DNA from: JAEXZL01 sp049943125
GTDB lineage: Bacteria; Bacillota; Clostridia; Clostridiales; Clostridiaceae
Assembly (NCBI RefSeq): GCF_049943125.1
Contig: NZ_CP188040.1
Span: 1,426,001-1,490,000, forward strand
DNA: 64,000 nt
Reading direction: 5' to 3'
Below, piece after piece: positions 50,001 to 58,742 of this stretch (positions are counted from its first letter, which is position 1; the number at the start of each line of letters is the position of its first letter). A program made the position numbers and the translations under genes. The notes under the pieces were generated by a model that was not told the DNA's origin, ran no database searches, and saw only the letters and a program-made list of their open reading frames with translations.

Positions 50001-51158
50001 CTATTCCTCTTTTTCTACCTCTTCAATTATGTGAGAAAGGATTTTTATCTTTTCCTCATTTAATTCTTTTCCTGTTATACCCATGTAAAAATCACCAAAG
50101 AGCTCCAGCTTACTCTTCATCTTAAAATCCTCTCCCGGAGCAGTTTTTGTCTTCTCCTCCCTTTTTACGGAGTTTTCCCTGGTAAGCTGCATTATATTAG
50201 GATATACTGCTCTAAGTTTACCTATTGGGTCTATAAGCTCTCCCTCATCGGTGAGTATAACATTTATGTAATCCTCTCGGTTTGTTCCTTGATAAACCTC
50301 CGGCTTAATAAGCTCTTGAAGGTCACCCTTTATTTTTCTTAAATCTCTTTTAGGAATAAGCTCTCTGTGTTCTATTTCTGCCTTTCCTTCCTGATCTAAA
50401 TTAACTATGGTGACACCCTTTTTATGATTGACCTCAGTAAAGGAGTATTTTAAAAGGGAGCCTGAATAACGAATATTATCATTACCTACCCTCTGCGGCC
50501 CATGGAGGTGTCCTAAAGCTGTGTAGCTAAAGGTAGAAAAGTTCTCTGCTTTCACATATTCAGTACCTCCAATAGAAAGAGGCCTTTCTGATTCACTGGT
50601 CTCTGGCTCCTCCCCTCCTACTACAAAGCCATGATATATCATAACGCTTCTTTCATTTATATCTCTATTTTTATTTATATTCTCAACAATCGTTCTTACA
50701 GCATCCTCATGACTCTTAATCTCTTTATCCTCATAAAGCTCCCTAACAACGGCTGGATCCGCATAGGGCATGAGATAAAAAGAAACAGGACCATATTGAT
50801 CCTCTAAGACTACCTTGCTCACTTCTTTTTTTAGGACGCCTTCAATATAAAGTCCCTTAGAATATAAAAGTGAGCTTCCAAAGCCTACCCTTTCAGGACT
50901 GTCATGATTCCCAGCTATAGCTAAAATAGGTATATTGAGATCCAAGGTTATTCTGCAAAATATCCTATCTAAAAGCTCCACTGCCTCTACTGGGGCCACG
51001 GAACGATCATATATATCTCCAGCTATCACTAAAGCATCAGGCCTTTCCTCCTGTAGAAGGTTTAACAGCTGTGAAAGAATATAATCCTGGTCCTCTGTCA
51101 TATGAAATTCATTTACTATTTTTCCTATATGCCAATCCCCTGTATGGATAAATTTCAT
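50001..51158 (-). CDS. sbcD: Exonuclease SbcD (Mre11-type nuclease)
   Basis: This 385-residue protein has the metallophosphoesterase motifs of Mre11/SbcD: FIHTGDWHIGK, VIAGDIYDRS, IAGNHDSPERV, YHGFVVGG and YTALGHLHGPQ. It is the nuclease partner of SbcC, encoded next. I prefer the ATG at 51158; a TTG at 51179 is less well placed. The terminator at 51208 isolates the pair from pepT. Confidence 0.95.
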   Translation of the reverse strand: MKFIHTGDWHIGKIVNEFHMTEDQDYILSQLLNLLQEERPDALVIAGDIYDRSVAPVEAVELLDRIFCRITLDLNIPILAIAGNHDSPERVGFGSSLLYSKGLYIEGVLKKEVSKVVLEDQYGPVSFYLMPYADPAVVRELYEDKEIKSHEDAVRTIVENINKNRDINERSVMIYHGFVVGGEEPETSESERPLSIGGTEYVKAENFSTFSYTALGHLHGPQRVGNDNIRYSGSLLKYSFTEVNHKKGVTIVNLDQEGKAEIEHRELIPKRDLRKIKGDLQELIKPEVYQGTNREDYINVILTDEGELIDPIGKLRAVYPNIMQLTRENSVKREEKTKTAPGEDFKMKSKLELFGDFYMGITGKELNEEKIKILSHIIEEVEKEE

Positions 51159-51207
51159 TTTTCTAATCACCCTAACCAATATATTTATTTTTAATTATAA
51201 CAAAAAA

Positions 51208-51243
51208 TGCCCTGCAAAGCTTAATAAATCGCTTTACAAGGCA
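51208..51243 (-). terminator. Terminator after pepT
   Basis: On the minus strand TGCCTTGTAAAGC pairs with GCTTTGCAGGGCA (two wobble pairs) and is followed by six Us. Confidence 0.8.
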
Positions 51244-51290
51244 GTGAATATTTTTACCTATTTTCCACTAATTACCATCCTATTTCAACC

Positions 51291-52511
51291 TTAAACGGCA
51301 TAAAGCTCCACCAGCTTCAAGATAACCTTGTAGGCTTTTTCCATAACCTCAAGGCAGGCATATTCATATTTACCATGATAGTTTTCTCCACCAGTAAATA
51401 GGTTTGGAGTGGGAAGACCCATATAAGATAATCTAGCACCATCGGTACCACCTCTTATAGGTACAATTCTAGGAGTAACTCCTACCTCCTTCATGGCTTT
51501 TTCTGCATTTTCTACAATATGCCATACAGGCTCAATCTTTTCCTTCATATTTCTATAGCTTTCCTTAATTTCTACCTCTACAGAGCCAGGATGATACTTT
51601 TTACTGAGAGCTTCTCCAATTTCCTTCATCTTTTCATTTCTAGCCTGGAAGCTATCTTGGAAGAAGTCCCTGATAATAAACTTCATTACTGTAGTTTCCT
51701 CATCTCCTTCAATAGAGCTTATGTGGTAGAAGCCTTCATAGCCTTCTGTATTTGAAGGAATTTCATTAGGCAGCATATTTAAGAATTCATTGGCAACGAC
51801 CATAGAATTTATCATTTTATTCTTAGCAGAGCCTGGATGAACATTTCTTCCGTGAATGGTAACCTTAGCTCCAGAAGCATTGAAGTTTTCACATTGCAGC
51901 TCTCCCTCAGGTCCACCATCTAAGGTATAGGCAAAATCTGCATTAAAATATTCTACATCGAAATGATCTGCACCCTCTCCTATCTCTTCATCAGGGGTAA
52001 AGCCTATCTTTATTTCTCCATGCTTAAACTCAGGATGGGTCATAATATACTCCACAGCAGTAATGATCTCAGCTACTCCTGCCTTGTCATCAGCTCCTAA
52101 TAGGGTAGTTCCATCGGTGGTAATTAGGGTATTTCCCTTATAGCTAGGTAGCTCTGGAAAATCCTTTGGGGAAAGCACTATGTTCAGCTCCTTATTAAGA
52201 ACTATGTCCCCTCCATCATAATTTTCTACTACTTGAGGCTTAACATCCTTTCCTGACATATCAGGAGAAGTATCCATATGTGCTATAAAGCCAATGGTAG
52301 GTACTTCCTTATCTATGTTAGAAGGAATTGAGGCATAGACATAACCATGCTCTGATAATTTCACCTCTTCTATCCCTAAGTCTTTAAGCTCCTGATAAAG
52401 CATCTTAGCTAGTACCAGCTGATTTGGGGTACTAGGGGTAGTACCTGTGCTGTCATCGGAGGTAGTCTCAACTTTAACGTAACTTAAAAATCTTTCTAAT
52501 AACTCTTTCAT
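51291..52511 (-). CDS. pepT: Peptidase T (tripeptide aminopeptidase)
   Basis: This 406-residue M20 peptidase has the pattern of PepT: FIAHMDTSPDMSG, TTLLGADDKAGVAEI, TPDEEIGEGADHFD, RNVHPGSAKNKMI and GGTDGARLSYMGLPTPNL. These supply the zinc ligands and the catalytic acid. It releases the N-terminal residue from tripeptides, fitting amino-acid use. It has its own terminator and is divergent from the L,D-transpeptidase gene. Confidence 0.95.
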   Translation of the reverse strand: MKELLERFLSYVKVETTSDDSTGTTPSTPNQLVLAKMLYQELKDLGIEEVKLSEHGYVYASIPSNIDKEVPTIGFIAHMDTSPDMSGKDVKPQVVENYDGGDIVLNKELNIVLSPKDFPELPSYKGNTLITTDGTTLLGADDKAGVAEIITAVEYIMTHPEFKHGEIKIGFTPDEEIGEGADHFDVEYFNADFAYTLDGGPEGELQCENFNASGAKVTIHGRNVHPGSAKNKMINSMVVANEFLNMLPNEIPSNTEGYEGFYHISSIEGDEETTVMKFIIRDFFQDSFQARNEKMKEIGEALSKKYHPGSVEVEIKESYRNMKEKIEPVWHIVENAEKAMKEVGVTPRIVPIRGGTDGARLSYMGLPTPNLFTGGENYHGKYEYACLEVMEKAYKVILKLVELYAV

Positions 52512-52702
52512 AGAATCACTCCTTAAAATTCCTTAAATAATATTAATTCTTTTTCCAATATTCTTACATTAATTAAATACTACCATATTTTTAGAATAAT
52601 CACTAATAATTTATTATATTCACTAAATAGCATGTTTAAAGAAATAAATATTTGTCCATAATTCCTAATAAATAGTAAATATATTCTTAAGGAGGAATTC
52701 TT

Positions 52703-53929
52703 TTGAAGGATAACTTTGATAGTAATTCAGATAATCTTTTTAAAGGTCCAGGAAAATTTAAGCTCACAAGAAGGCTAATAACCGAAATAGCTATTGCTAT
52801 TATATTTGCAGTGATTGCTATAAGTGCTTTTACCTATAAGGGCTACATAAAGTCCTACGGAAGCCTTATCAGCGAAGGTAAATTTTCTGAAGCCAAAGAG
52901 CTTAAGGAAGGATCAAATAAACTCAATCCCTTTAAGGCATTACTTTTTCAAGAGGATAACACTGTAGTGCTCAGCTCCTACCTATATTCCTTAAAGGACA
53001 GCTATACTGATGATATACTTTCTGAGGAAAGCTTTTTAAATATTATTGAAGAGCTTAAGCCTCTTGCAGAGGATGATAGAGTTCTTTCTGTATTTAAAAA
53101 TAACCTTCCCACAGTAAAGGAAGGACAGGAGCTCTATAATAAAGCCGCGGCTTATTATAAGGATGAAAATTATACCGAAGCTATAAGCATCATCTCCAAA
53201 ATCTCACCTTATGCTGAGGTATATAGTAAGGGTCAGACCCTTAAGGAGAATGCACTTGTAGAGTATAAGTCTCAAGTATTAGCCAAAGCAAAGGAATTAG
53301 AGAAAAAGGAATACTTTACAAAAGGTATAGAAGAGCTTCAAAAGTATCTGACTATATACCCAGGAGACCAGGACATAATTTCTGAAATAAAAAATCTTGA
53401 AAAGCTAAGAGAAGATTATTTAAGCAAGCAAACAGGGGCTACCGCTCCTGTTTCTTCGTCTATCTCTGCTCTTTCAGCACAGAATATAGCTCTCATGAGC
53501 ACTACTGCTTTAGAAGCCTATATCAACACCTTAGGTATAGAAAGCAAAACTCCCTATGCAGCATGGATAAATACACCTAATCAAACAACCTACATATTTA
53601 AAAAGGAAGCGGATAAATGGAGTCTCTTAAAGAGCTACCTCTGCTCCACGGGAAAGGAAAGCTATGAAACTCCAAAAGGAGTATTCACCATGAATGGCGA
53701 TCGAGGAGACTCCTTTGTTAATAATGAATATAAGGATGGAGCCAAATACTGGACCAGGTTTAATGGGGTTTATCTATTTCATTCTGTAACCTATGATGTA
53801 GACTTTAAGGATATAAAGGATAGCATTCTGGGAGAGCCTAGGTCCCATGGCTGTGTAAGGCTAAAGGATGAGGATGCTAAGTGGATTTATGAAAACCTCC
53901 AAAAAGGCACTACAGTGATAGTTGTGTAA
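52703..53929 (+). CDS. L,D-transpeptidase (YkuD domain) with membrane anchor
   Basis: This 408-residue protein has one transmembrane segment (about residues 28-46), a helical repeat region (about 50-230) and a C-terminal YkuD domain with YLFHSV and the catalytic SHGCVRLKD. It forms 3-3 cross-links in peptidoglycan or attaches proteins to it. AAGGAGGAATT precedes a TTG start at 52703. It is a single gene; a terminator follows before the sigma factor gene. Confidence 0.92.
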   Translation: MKDNFDSNSDNLFKGPGKFKLTRRLITEIAIAIIFAVIAISAFTYKGYIKSYGSLISEGKFSEAKELKEGSNKLNPFKALLFQEDNTVVLSSYLYSLKDSYTDDILSEESFLNIIEELKPLAEDDRVLSVFKNNLPTVKEGQELYNKAAAYYKDENYTEAISIISKISPYAEVYSKGQTLKENALVEYKSQVLAKAKELEKKEYFTKGIEELQKYLTIYPGDQDIISEIKNLEKLREDYLSKQTGATAPVSSSISALSAQNIALMSTTALEAYINTLGIESKTPYAAWINTPNQTTYIFKKEADKWSLLKSYLCSTGKESYETPKGVFTMNGDRGDSFVNNEYKDGAKYWTRFNGVYLFHSVTYDVDFKDIKDSILGEPRSHGCVRLKDEDAKWIYENLQKGTTVIVV

Positions 53930-54016
53930 GCCAATTTAAAAATGTAATTTTCTTAATAGCAAGGCTCATTACACAGCGAAGGTAGTTGTCGGATTTTGAG
54001 CTTATATCTTGAAAAG

Positions 54017-54060
54017 AGTAATATTCTGAGGTATATTTTCCTTAGAATATTACTTTTTTA
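54017..54060 (+). terminator. Hairpin terminator before the sigma-factor gene
   Basis: AGTAATATTCTGAGG (54017-54031) pairs with CCTTAGAATATTACT (54040-54054) and is followed by six Ts. Confidence 0.85.
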
Positions 54061-54106
54061 TGCAATAAAATAGCTTTTTACATAGTTATATATAGGAGAG
54101 ATAGTT

Positions 54107-54706
54107 ATGTTTTTATTTGCCTTTGTTTTTGAGGATTCTCCTCCACTTATAAATAATAGAATAAAAATCGATGAAGCTTTAATTGAAAGAATTGGTCAGG
54201 ATGATAAGGAGGCTTTTAGAGAGCTTTATGCCCTTACAGAAAGGACCCTCTATGGTTATATACTATCCATAGTTAAAAATCCTGAAGATACCCTGGATAT
54301 TCTTCATGATACCTACATAAAAATAAGAGCCTCTGCTCATCTTTATAAGCCTATGGGCAAGCCTCTTGCATGGATATTTACCATAGCTAGAAATCTATCC
54401 ATGACAAGAATCTCAAGGGCTAGTAGGACCTCAGGAGAGCTTCCTATGGGCATGGAAAACAGTCTCACCTTTTCCTACGTAACGGATCCTGAGGATAAGC
54501 TTGTATTGGAAAGTGCTCTAAGTATCCTGGAGGAGGATGAGAGAATGATAATAATACTCCATGCCGTATCTGGACTGCGTTTTTCTGAGATAGCACAGAA
54601 TCTATCGAAGCCCGTTTCCACCGTAATGTCTAGATATCATCGAGGCTTAAAAAAGCTTAGAAAGCATCTCAAGGCGAAGGGAGGTACATACTATGAATTT
54701 AATTGA
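54107..54706 (+). CDS. ECF-type RNA polymerase sigma factor
   Basis: This 199-residue protein has sigma region 2 (AFRELYALTERTLYGYILSI, DTLDILHDTYIKI, PLAWIFTIARN) and region 4 (LEEDERMIIILHAVSGLRFS, EIAQNLSKPVSTVMSRYHRG). The start AGGAGAG is near 54095. It overlaps the anti-sigma gene by 14 bases, the usual arrangement for a membrane-controlled ECF pair. Its regulon is unknown; the envelope is the likely theme. Confidence 0.92.
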   Translation: MFLFAFVFEDSPPLINNRIKIDEALIERIGQDDKEAFRELYALTERTLYGYILSIVKNPEDTLDILHDTYIKIRASAHLYKPMGKPLAWIFTIARNLSMTRISRASRTSGELPMGMENSLTFSYVTDPEDKLVLESALSILEEDERMIIILHAVSGLRFSEIAQNLSKPVSTVMSRYHRGLKKLRKHLKAKGGTYYEFN

Positions 54707-55619
54707 AGATAAATTAAAAAGAGCAATAAATCAAGCTCCTTATCTGGATGTGGAAAAGCTTCTCCAGGAGCCAGTTAGAAAAATGGAAGCTCATGACTAT
54801 ATTACCAGACAGGAACTGCCTAAAAGCAGCACCATGAGAAGATTATCACCAGTATACGGTCTCTGTGCCTGTCTTATCTTTGCAGTAATTTCATACTTCT
54901 ATGTATTCACAGTGCCCTACGGCCATATTGCAATTGATATCAATCCAAGCTTCCAGCTGACCATGAACCGTTTAAGCTCTGTCATCACATTGGAGGCCTT
55001 AAATGATGATGGAGAGGATATATTAGAGGCTGCCGATATTAAGGATAAGGATATTAAGGCTACACTGGTAGCAATCCTAGATACCATGATGAAAGAAGGC
55101 TACTTATCTTCTAAGGATAACGCTATACTAGTTTCCGTAGATAATAAATCCTCTAAAAAAGCTAATGCCATCCTGGAGGAGGTTGACCTAATAATTAAGG
55201 ATTATCTATCCTCCCACAGCATAACCTCAGAATTAAAAGAAAAAATAATCACCGATGATGCAGAAAAAAAGACCACTGCTAAAGTTCATGGAATGTCCGC
55301 AGGAAAGCTGGAGCTCATCTATGACATCATGGAAGATAACCCATCCCTATCCTTCGACTATCTATCAGGTCTTTCCCTAAAGGAGCTGATTCTTTTAGAG
55401 GAAAAGTATGATGACCTAGAGGATGAGCTAGAGGATTATGACGATGACTATGAAGATGATGAAGATCATGATGATGACAGAGATAATGACGAGGCTTACG
55501 ACGAAGATGAGGATAATGACCACAGCGACGATGAAGATAATGAATATGATGACGACAAAGATGACGATGATGATGAAGATGATGAAGGCAATGATAGTGA
55601 AGATGACGAGGATGACTAA
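54693..55619 (+). CDS. RsgI-like anti-sigma factor with acidic C-terminal tail
   Basis: This 308-residue protein has a short cytoplasmic N-terminus (about 50 residues), one transmembrane segment (about 53-73), and an outer domain that starts with HIAIDINPSFQLTMNRLSSV, the hallmark of RsgI-type anti-sigma factors. Its last 90 residues are almost purely Asp and Glu (for example DDDYEDDEDHDDDRDND), a highly unusual tail that could bind divalent cations. The overlap with the sigma gene indicates it controls that sigma factor. The DNA of the tail is a degenerate GAT/GAC/GAA repeat. Confidence 0.85.
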   Translation: MNLIEDKLKRAINQAPYLDVEKLLQEPVRKMEAHDYITRQELPKSSTMRRLSPVYGLCACLIFAVISYFYVFTVPYGHIAIDINPSFQLTMNRLSSVITLEALNDDGEDILEAADIKDKDIKATLVAILDTMMKEGYLSSKDNAILVSVDNKSSKKANAILEEVDLIIKDYLSSHSITSELKEKIITDDAEKKTTAKVHGMSAGKLELIYDIMEDNPSLSFDYLSGLSLKELILLEEKYDDLEDELEDYDDDYEDDEDHDDDRDNDEAYDEDEDNDHSDDEDNEYDDDKDDDDDEDDEGNDSEDDEDD

Positions 55620-56126
55620 AACCCATATATAAGAATTTATATATGAGTACCATATGATTTTTCAATATAAGTGAATATTATTCTTTTAAAGCTAAGGCTG
55701 TCCTATAAGAATGAGATAACTCAATTGTTCTAGATTTATCCCTCTTTTATCTAACAATTAGTTTCATGTCATATCCTAGGGCAGCTCTTTTTATTATTTT
55801 AAAATTCTTATCTAATAATTTTATAGTTTTATCTCAATAAGAAACTAAGGAAATAGCAGGTTCAGACCTCATAAAAAGTAGCTTCACAAAAAAAATGCTA
55901 AAAAAATATATTTTTTTAGAAAAACCTGCGATAAATATCTCTCCTCATGAGTTAATATAGTGAACCGGGTAAGAAATATAAAAAAGCAGCTGCGATAATT
56001 CCCCGAAACTGAGAGTTATCCAATAAAAAATTAACTAGCTAATAAACTAATATTAATACTTCGCTTAATACATAAGAAAGCAAACTATAAAAATAAAAAA
56101 CAATTCTATAAGGAGAGATGTTAATA
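55620..56126. other. 500-bp intergenic region with several stem-forming segments
   Basis: No gene is visible. GGCTGTCCTA (near 55708) can pair with TAGGGCAGC (near 55779), followed by TCTTTTTA, a possible terminator for the sigma operon. GCAGGTT (near 55857) can pair with AACCTGC (near 55923) around an A-rich interior. AAGGAGAG near 56110 is the ribosome site of the next gene. I could not match it to a known riboswitch class. Confidence 0.5.
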
Positions 56127-57002
56127 ATGATAAAAAATAAAACTCATAAACTAATAATCACTGCAGCAGTAGCAGCTACCCTTTGCGTTGGAGGAAGTGC
56201 TTACTTCTTAGCTTCTGCTAACAATACCTTTGCTAACAATGGAGCTAACACAGAAATAACTGCCGAGGAAGCGAAAAAAATCGCCTTAGACAAGGCTGGA
56301 GAAGGCTATACTATAGAAAAAATTGAAATAGATAAAAACTTATTTAATAGTGAATATGAACTAGAGCTAAAAAATAATACCTATGAAATTGATGTTGAGA
56401 TTGATGCCTCTACTGGCAAAATAACTAAGTGGGATATAGAAGCTCACGATGACAGTAAGGATAACTTGGATGACAGCAGTGCCACATCCTCAGAAACCAC
56501 CTCCTCTCAATCTGTACAAGCTTCAAACAATAATACCTCTAATAAATCTCTAATCGGAGAAATCAAAGCTAAGGAAATCACTCTTGCTAAAGCTGGAAGT
56601 GGCTATAAGGTAACTTCCATTGGACTTGATAGAGATGATGAGGCGCTAGATTACGATATAGAGCTTACAAATGGAACCTACGAGATTGATGCTGAATTAG
56701 ACGCCTACACTGGAAATATACTTAAGTGGGAAAAAGAAAAGGATGATGATACTAACAAGACTACTGTACAACCCTCAACTAATAATACAACTAACAAATC
56801 AGTAATCGGAGAAAGCAAAGCTAAGCAAATAGCTTTAAATAAAGCTGGCAGTGGCTATAAGGTAACTAATATTGAGCTAGATGAAGATGACGGAAGGCTT
56901 GTATATGAATTAGAGCTTGTAAATGGCAACTATGAAATATCAGCTGAAATAAATGCTGGGACTGGAGCGATTATTGAGTGGGATAGGGAATTGGAGGATT
57001 AA
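56127..57002 (+). CDS. Secreted protein with three PepSY domains
   Basis: This 291-residue protein has a signal or anchor segment (ITAAVAATLCVGGSAYFLA) and three PepSY-type repeats, each with AKxIALxKAGxGYxVxxIxLD and YEIDxEIDAxTGxIxKW. They lie at about residues 45-115, 150-210 and 225-288, separated by Ser/Thr/Asn-rich linkers. PepSY domains occur in protease inhibitors and surface proteins. I chose the ATG at 56127; an ATG at 56118 lies too near the ribosome site. It may belong to the regulon of the adjacent sigma factor. Confidence 0.88.
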   Translation: MIKNKTHKLIITAAVAATLCVGGSAYFLASANNTFANNGANTEITAEEAKKIALDKAGEGYTIEKIEIDKNLFNSEYELELKNNTYEIDVEIDASTGKITKWDIEAHDDSKDNLDDSSATSSETTSSQSVQASNNNTSNKSLIGEIKAKEITLAKAGSGYKVTSIGLDRDDEALDYDIELTNGTYEIDAELDAYTGNILKWEKEKDDDTNKTTVQPSTNNTTNKSVIGESKAKQIALNKAGSGYKVTNIELDEDDGRLVYELELVNGNYEISAEINAGTGAIIEWDRELED

Positions 57003-57065
57003 TACTCTGCTTATTAAATGATCCTCCCATAACCCTATTAATATTGTTAATTAGTGAATATAAGA

Positions 57066-57105
57066 AAAACTTCTAGAGAAATATAATATTAGTTCTAGAA
57101 GTTTT
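57066..57105 (+). terminator. Hairpin terminator after PepSY gene
   Basis: AAAACTTCTAGA (57066-57077) pairs with TCTAGAAGTTTT (57094-57105), followed by more Ts. Confidence 0.85.
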
Positions 57106-57192
57106 TTATTTTGATTTTCTTGGGTCTTTTTTCTCACAACGGATAGTAATATGATACTGACTACCATTATATTTAATCTATACCGAGTGCAC

Positions 57193-57225
57193 AAAATAAG
57201 ACAAACAGTACGCTTGTCCTATTTT
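57193..57225 (-). terminator. Hairpin terminator of the exopolysaccharide-control operon
   Basis: AAAATAAGACAA (57193-57204) pairs with TTGTCCTATTTT (57214-57225) with one mismatch, just after the last minus-strand gene. Confidence 0.7.
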
Positions 57226-57261
57226 AGTTCTATTAAAAATACTACTCTCTTTTAAAAAATA

Positions 57262-58716
57262 TCATTCTTCGTCATCCTTAGAATAATTCATAGCATACTT
57301 TCCATATCTTCCATAGCTACCATATTTGCCGTACTTTCCATACCTGCCATAAGATCCATAGCCATATCTAACTATATCTTCCTTAACTCCATTTAATACA
57401 AAGCCTAGAATGTCTATATTGCTTTCCGATAGCCTTTCTACTCCTTCTAAAATGCTATGAACCTTAGCATGGTCCTGCTTAACTACATAAACAGCAGCAT
57501 CAGTATAACCGGCTATTATCGATGTATCCGCTAGAATACCTACAGGGGCTGTATCTAAAATTATATAGTCCACCTTATCCTTCAAAAGATCTATAAGATC
57601 TTTCATTTTTTTAGAGGACAATAATTCTGCCGAGGCCTCTTCCCCTTTTCCAGCAGACATAATATAAAAATTTATATCATCTCTTCTTATAAAACATTTA
57701 CTAAGATGAGCCTCTCCCTTTAAATATTCTGTAAGACCTATCCCTTCCTCAGATAGACCAATTATGTTCATAATAGAAGGATGTCTCAGATCGCAATCAA
57801 TAAGAGCTACGGACTTCCCCTTCATAATTAAGGATAAAGCTATATTATAGGCTGTAGTTGTTTTACCTTCCTTTGCTAAGGCACTGGTTACAAGAATTGT
57901 TTTATGATTCTTTTTCATTGACTCTCTTTCAATCCTTGTACGAACTGTTCTTATGGCTTCAATGTATTCCTGGGAGACTTTTCTTCCCTCAATTGAAATA
58001 TTACTTTCAACCTTCTTCCGCCGTTTTTTTGAAGCTATTTCTGGTATGGAGCCTATATGGTTTATATTTAATCTTCTTGTTAAATCCTCCGGTTTTTTGA
58101 TTGTATTTCTTGTAACTACATAAAATATAATTATAACGCTACCTAATGCAGCACCTTTAAGAGCACCACTTTTAACATTACCAATACTATGTTGTCTCCT
58201 AGTATTATTAGGTTCCGAAGGAACACCACTTTCCTCTAGAATATCCATCTTAATAGTTCCAACTACAAACTCGGATACTTTTGGATAATTTTCTATTGTG
58301 GATTGAAGCACTTTATAAACCATTTCTGGCTCTGATCCTGTAACCCTAAGGGTAAACAAGTTAGTGCTTTCTACTACACTTGCTGATATGGAAGCAGGTA
58401 CATAAGCCAAGCCTAAATCCTCTGCTATCAAATCATTTAATACTGTACTGCTTATTATATATGGGAAGGTACTACCCAGCTGTTCCGCTGCGCTTCTATT
58501 ATAATAGGAGCTAGACTCATCCACAGTTATTGTAAAGGTAGTAGAGGCCTCATAATATGGGATATAGTTATTAGAAGCTCTAAAAAAACTAATTACAGAA
58601 AAAAAGATTATAAGTGCTAATACAAGCCACCATAGCTTTTTTATCGCCTTCCAAGTAGTTTCAATTATATTAGTAATATCAATTAAGTCCTCTTTATTGT
58701 AATTATTGTCGTTCAT
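57262..58716 (-). CDS. Wzz-type/BY-kinase fusion (CpsC-CpsD like), Tyr-rich tail
   Basis: This 484-residue protein joins a Wzz chain-length domain (transmembrane segments about 30-47 and 190-207) to a bacterial tyrosine kinase: TSALAKEGKTTTAYNIA (Walker A), VALIDCDLRHP (A') and YIILDTAP (B). It ends with a Tyr/Gly-rich cluster (YGYGSYGRYGKYGKYGSY and more), the autophosphorylation tail. Such kinases control chain length and export of exopolysaccharide. It is the last gene of the operon; the previous gene is a related kinase, so the two are likely paralogues. Confidence 0.9.
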   Translation of the reverse strand: MNDNNYNKEDLIDITNIIETTWKAIKKLWWLVLALIIFFSVISFFRASNNYIPYYEASTTFTITVDESSSYYNRSAAEQLGSTFPYIISSTVLNDLIAEDLGLAYVPASISASVVESTNLFTLRVTGSEPEMVYKVLQSTIENYPKVSEFVVGTIKMDILEESGVPSEPNNTRRQHSIGNVKSGALKGAALGSVIIIFYVVTRNTIKKPEDLTRRLNINHIGSIPEIASKKRRKKVESNISIEGRKVSQEYIEAIRTVRTRIERESMKKNHKTILVTSALAKEGKTTTAYNIALSLIMKGKSVALIDCDLRHPSIMNIIGLSEEGIGLTEYLKGEAHLSKCFIRRDDINFYIMSAGKGEEASAELLSSKKMKDLIDLLKDKVDYIILDTAPVGILADTSIIAGYTDAAVYVVKQDHAKVHSILEGVERLSESNIDILGFVLNGVKEDIVRYGYGSYGRYGKYGKYGSYGRYGKYAMNYSKDDEE

Positions 58717-58742
58717 GTTTATCTCCTAAATCAATAAGAATT

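Noticed and set aside
55327..55665. His-rich minus-strand frame opposite the acidic tail of the anti-sigma gene.
   Set aside because: It is the antisense of the GAT/GAC repeat; the plus-strand gene has the family domain.
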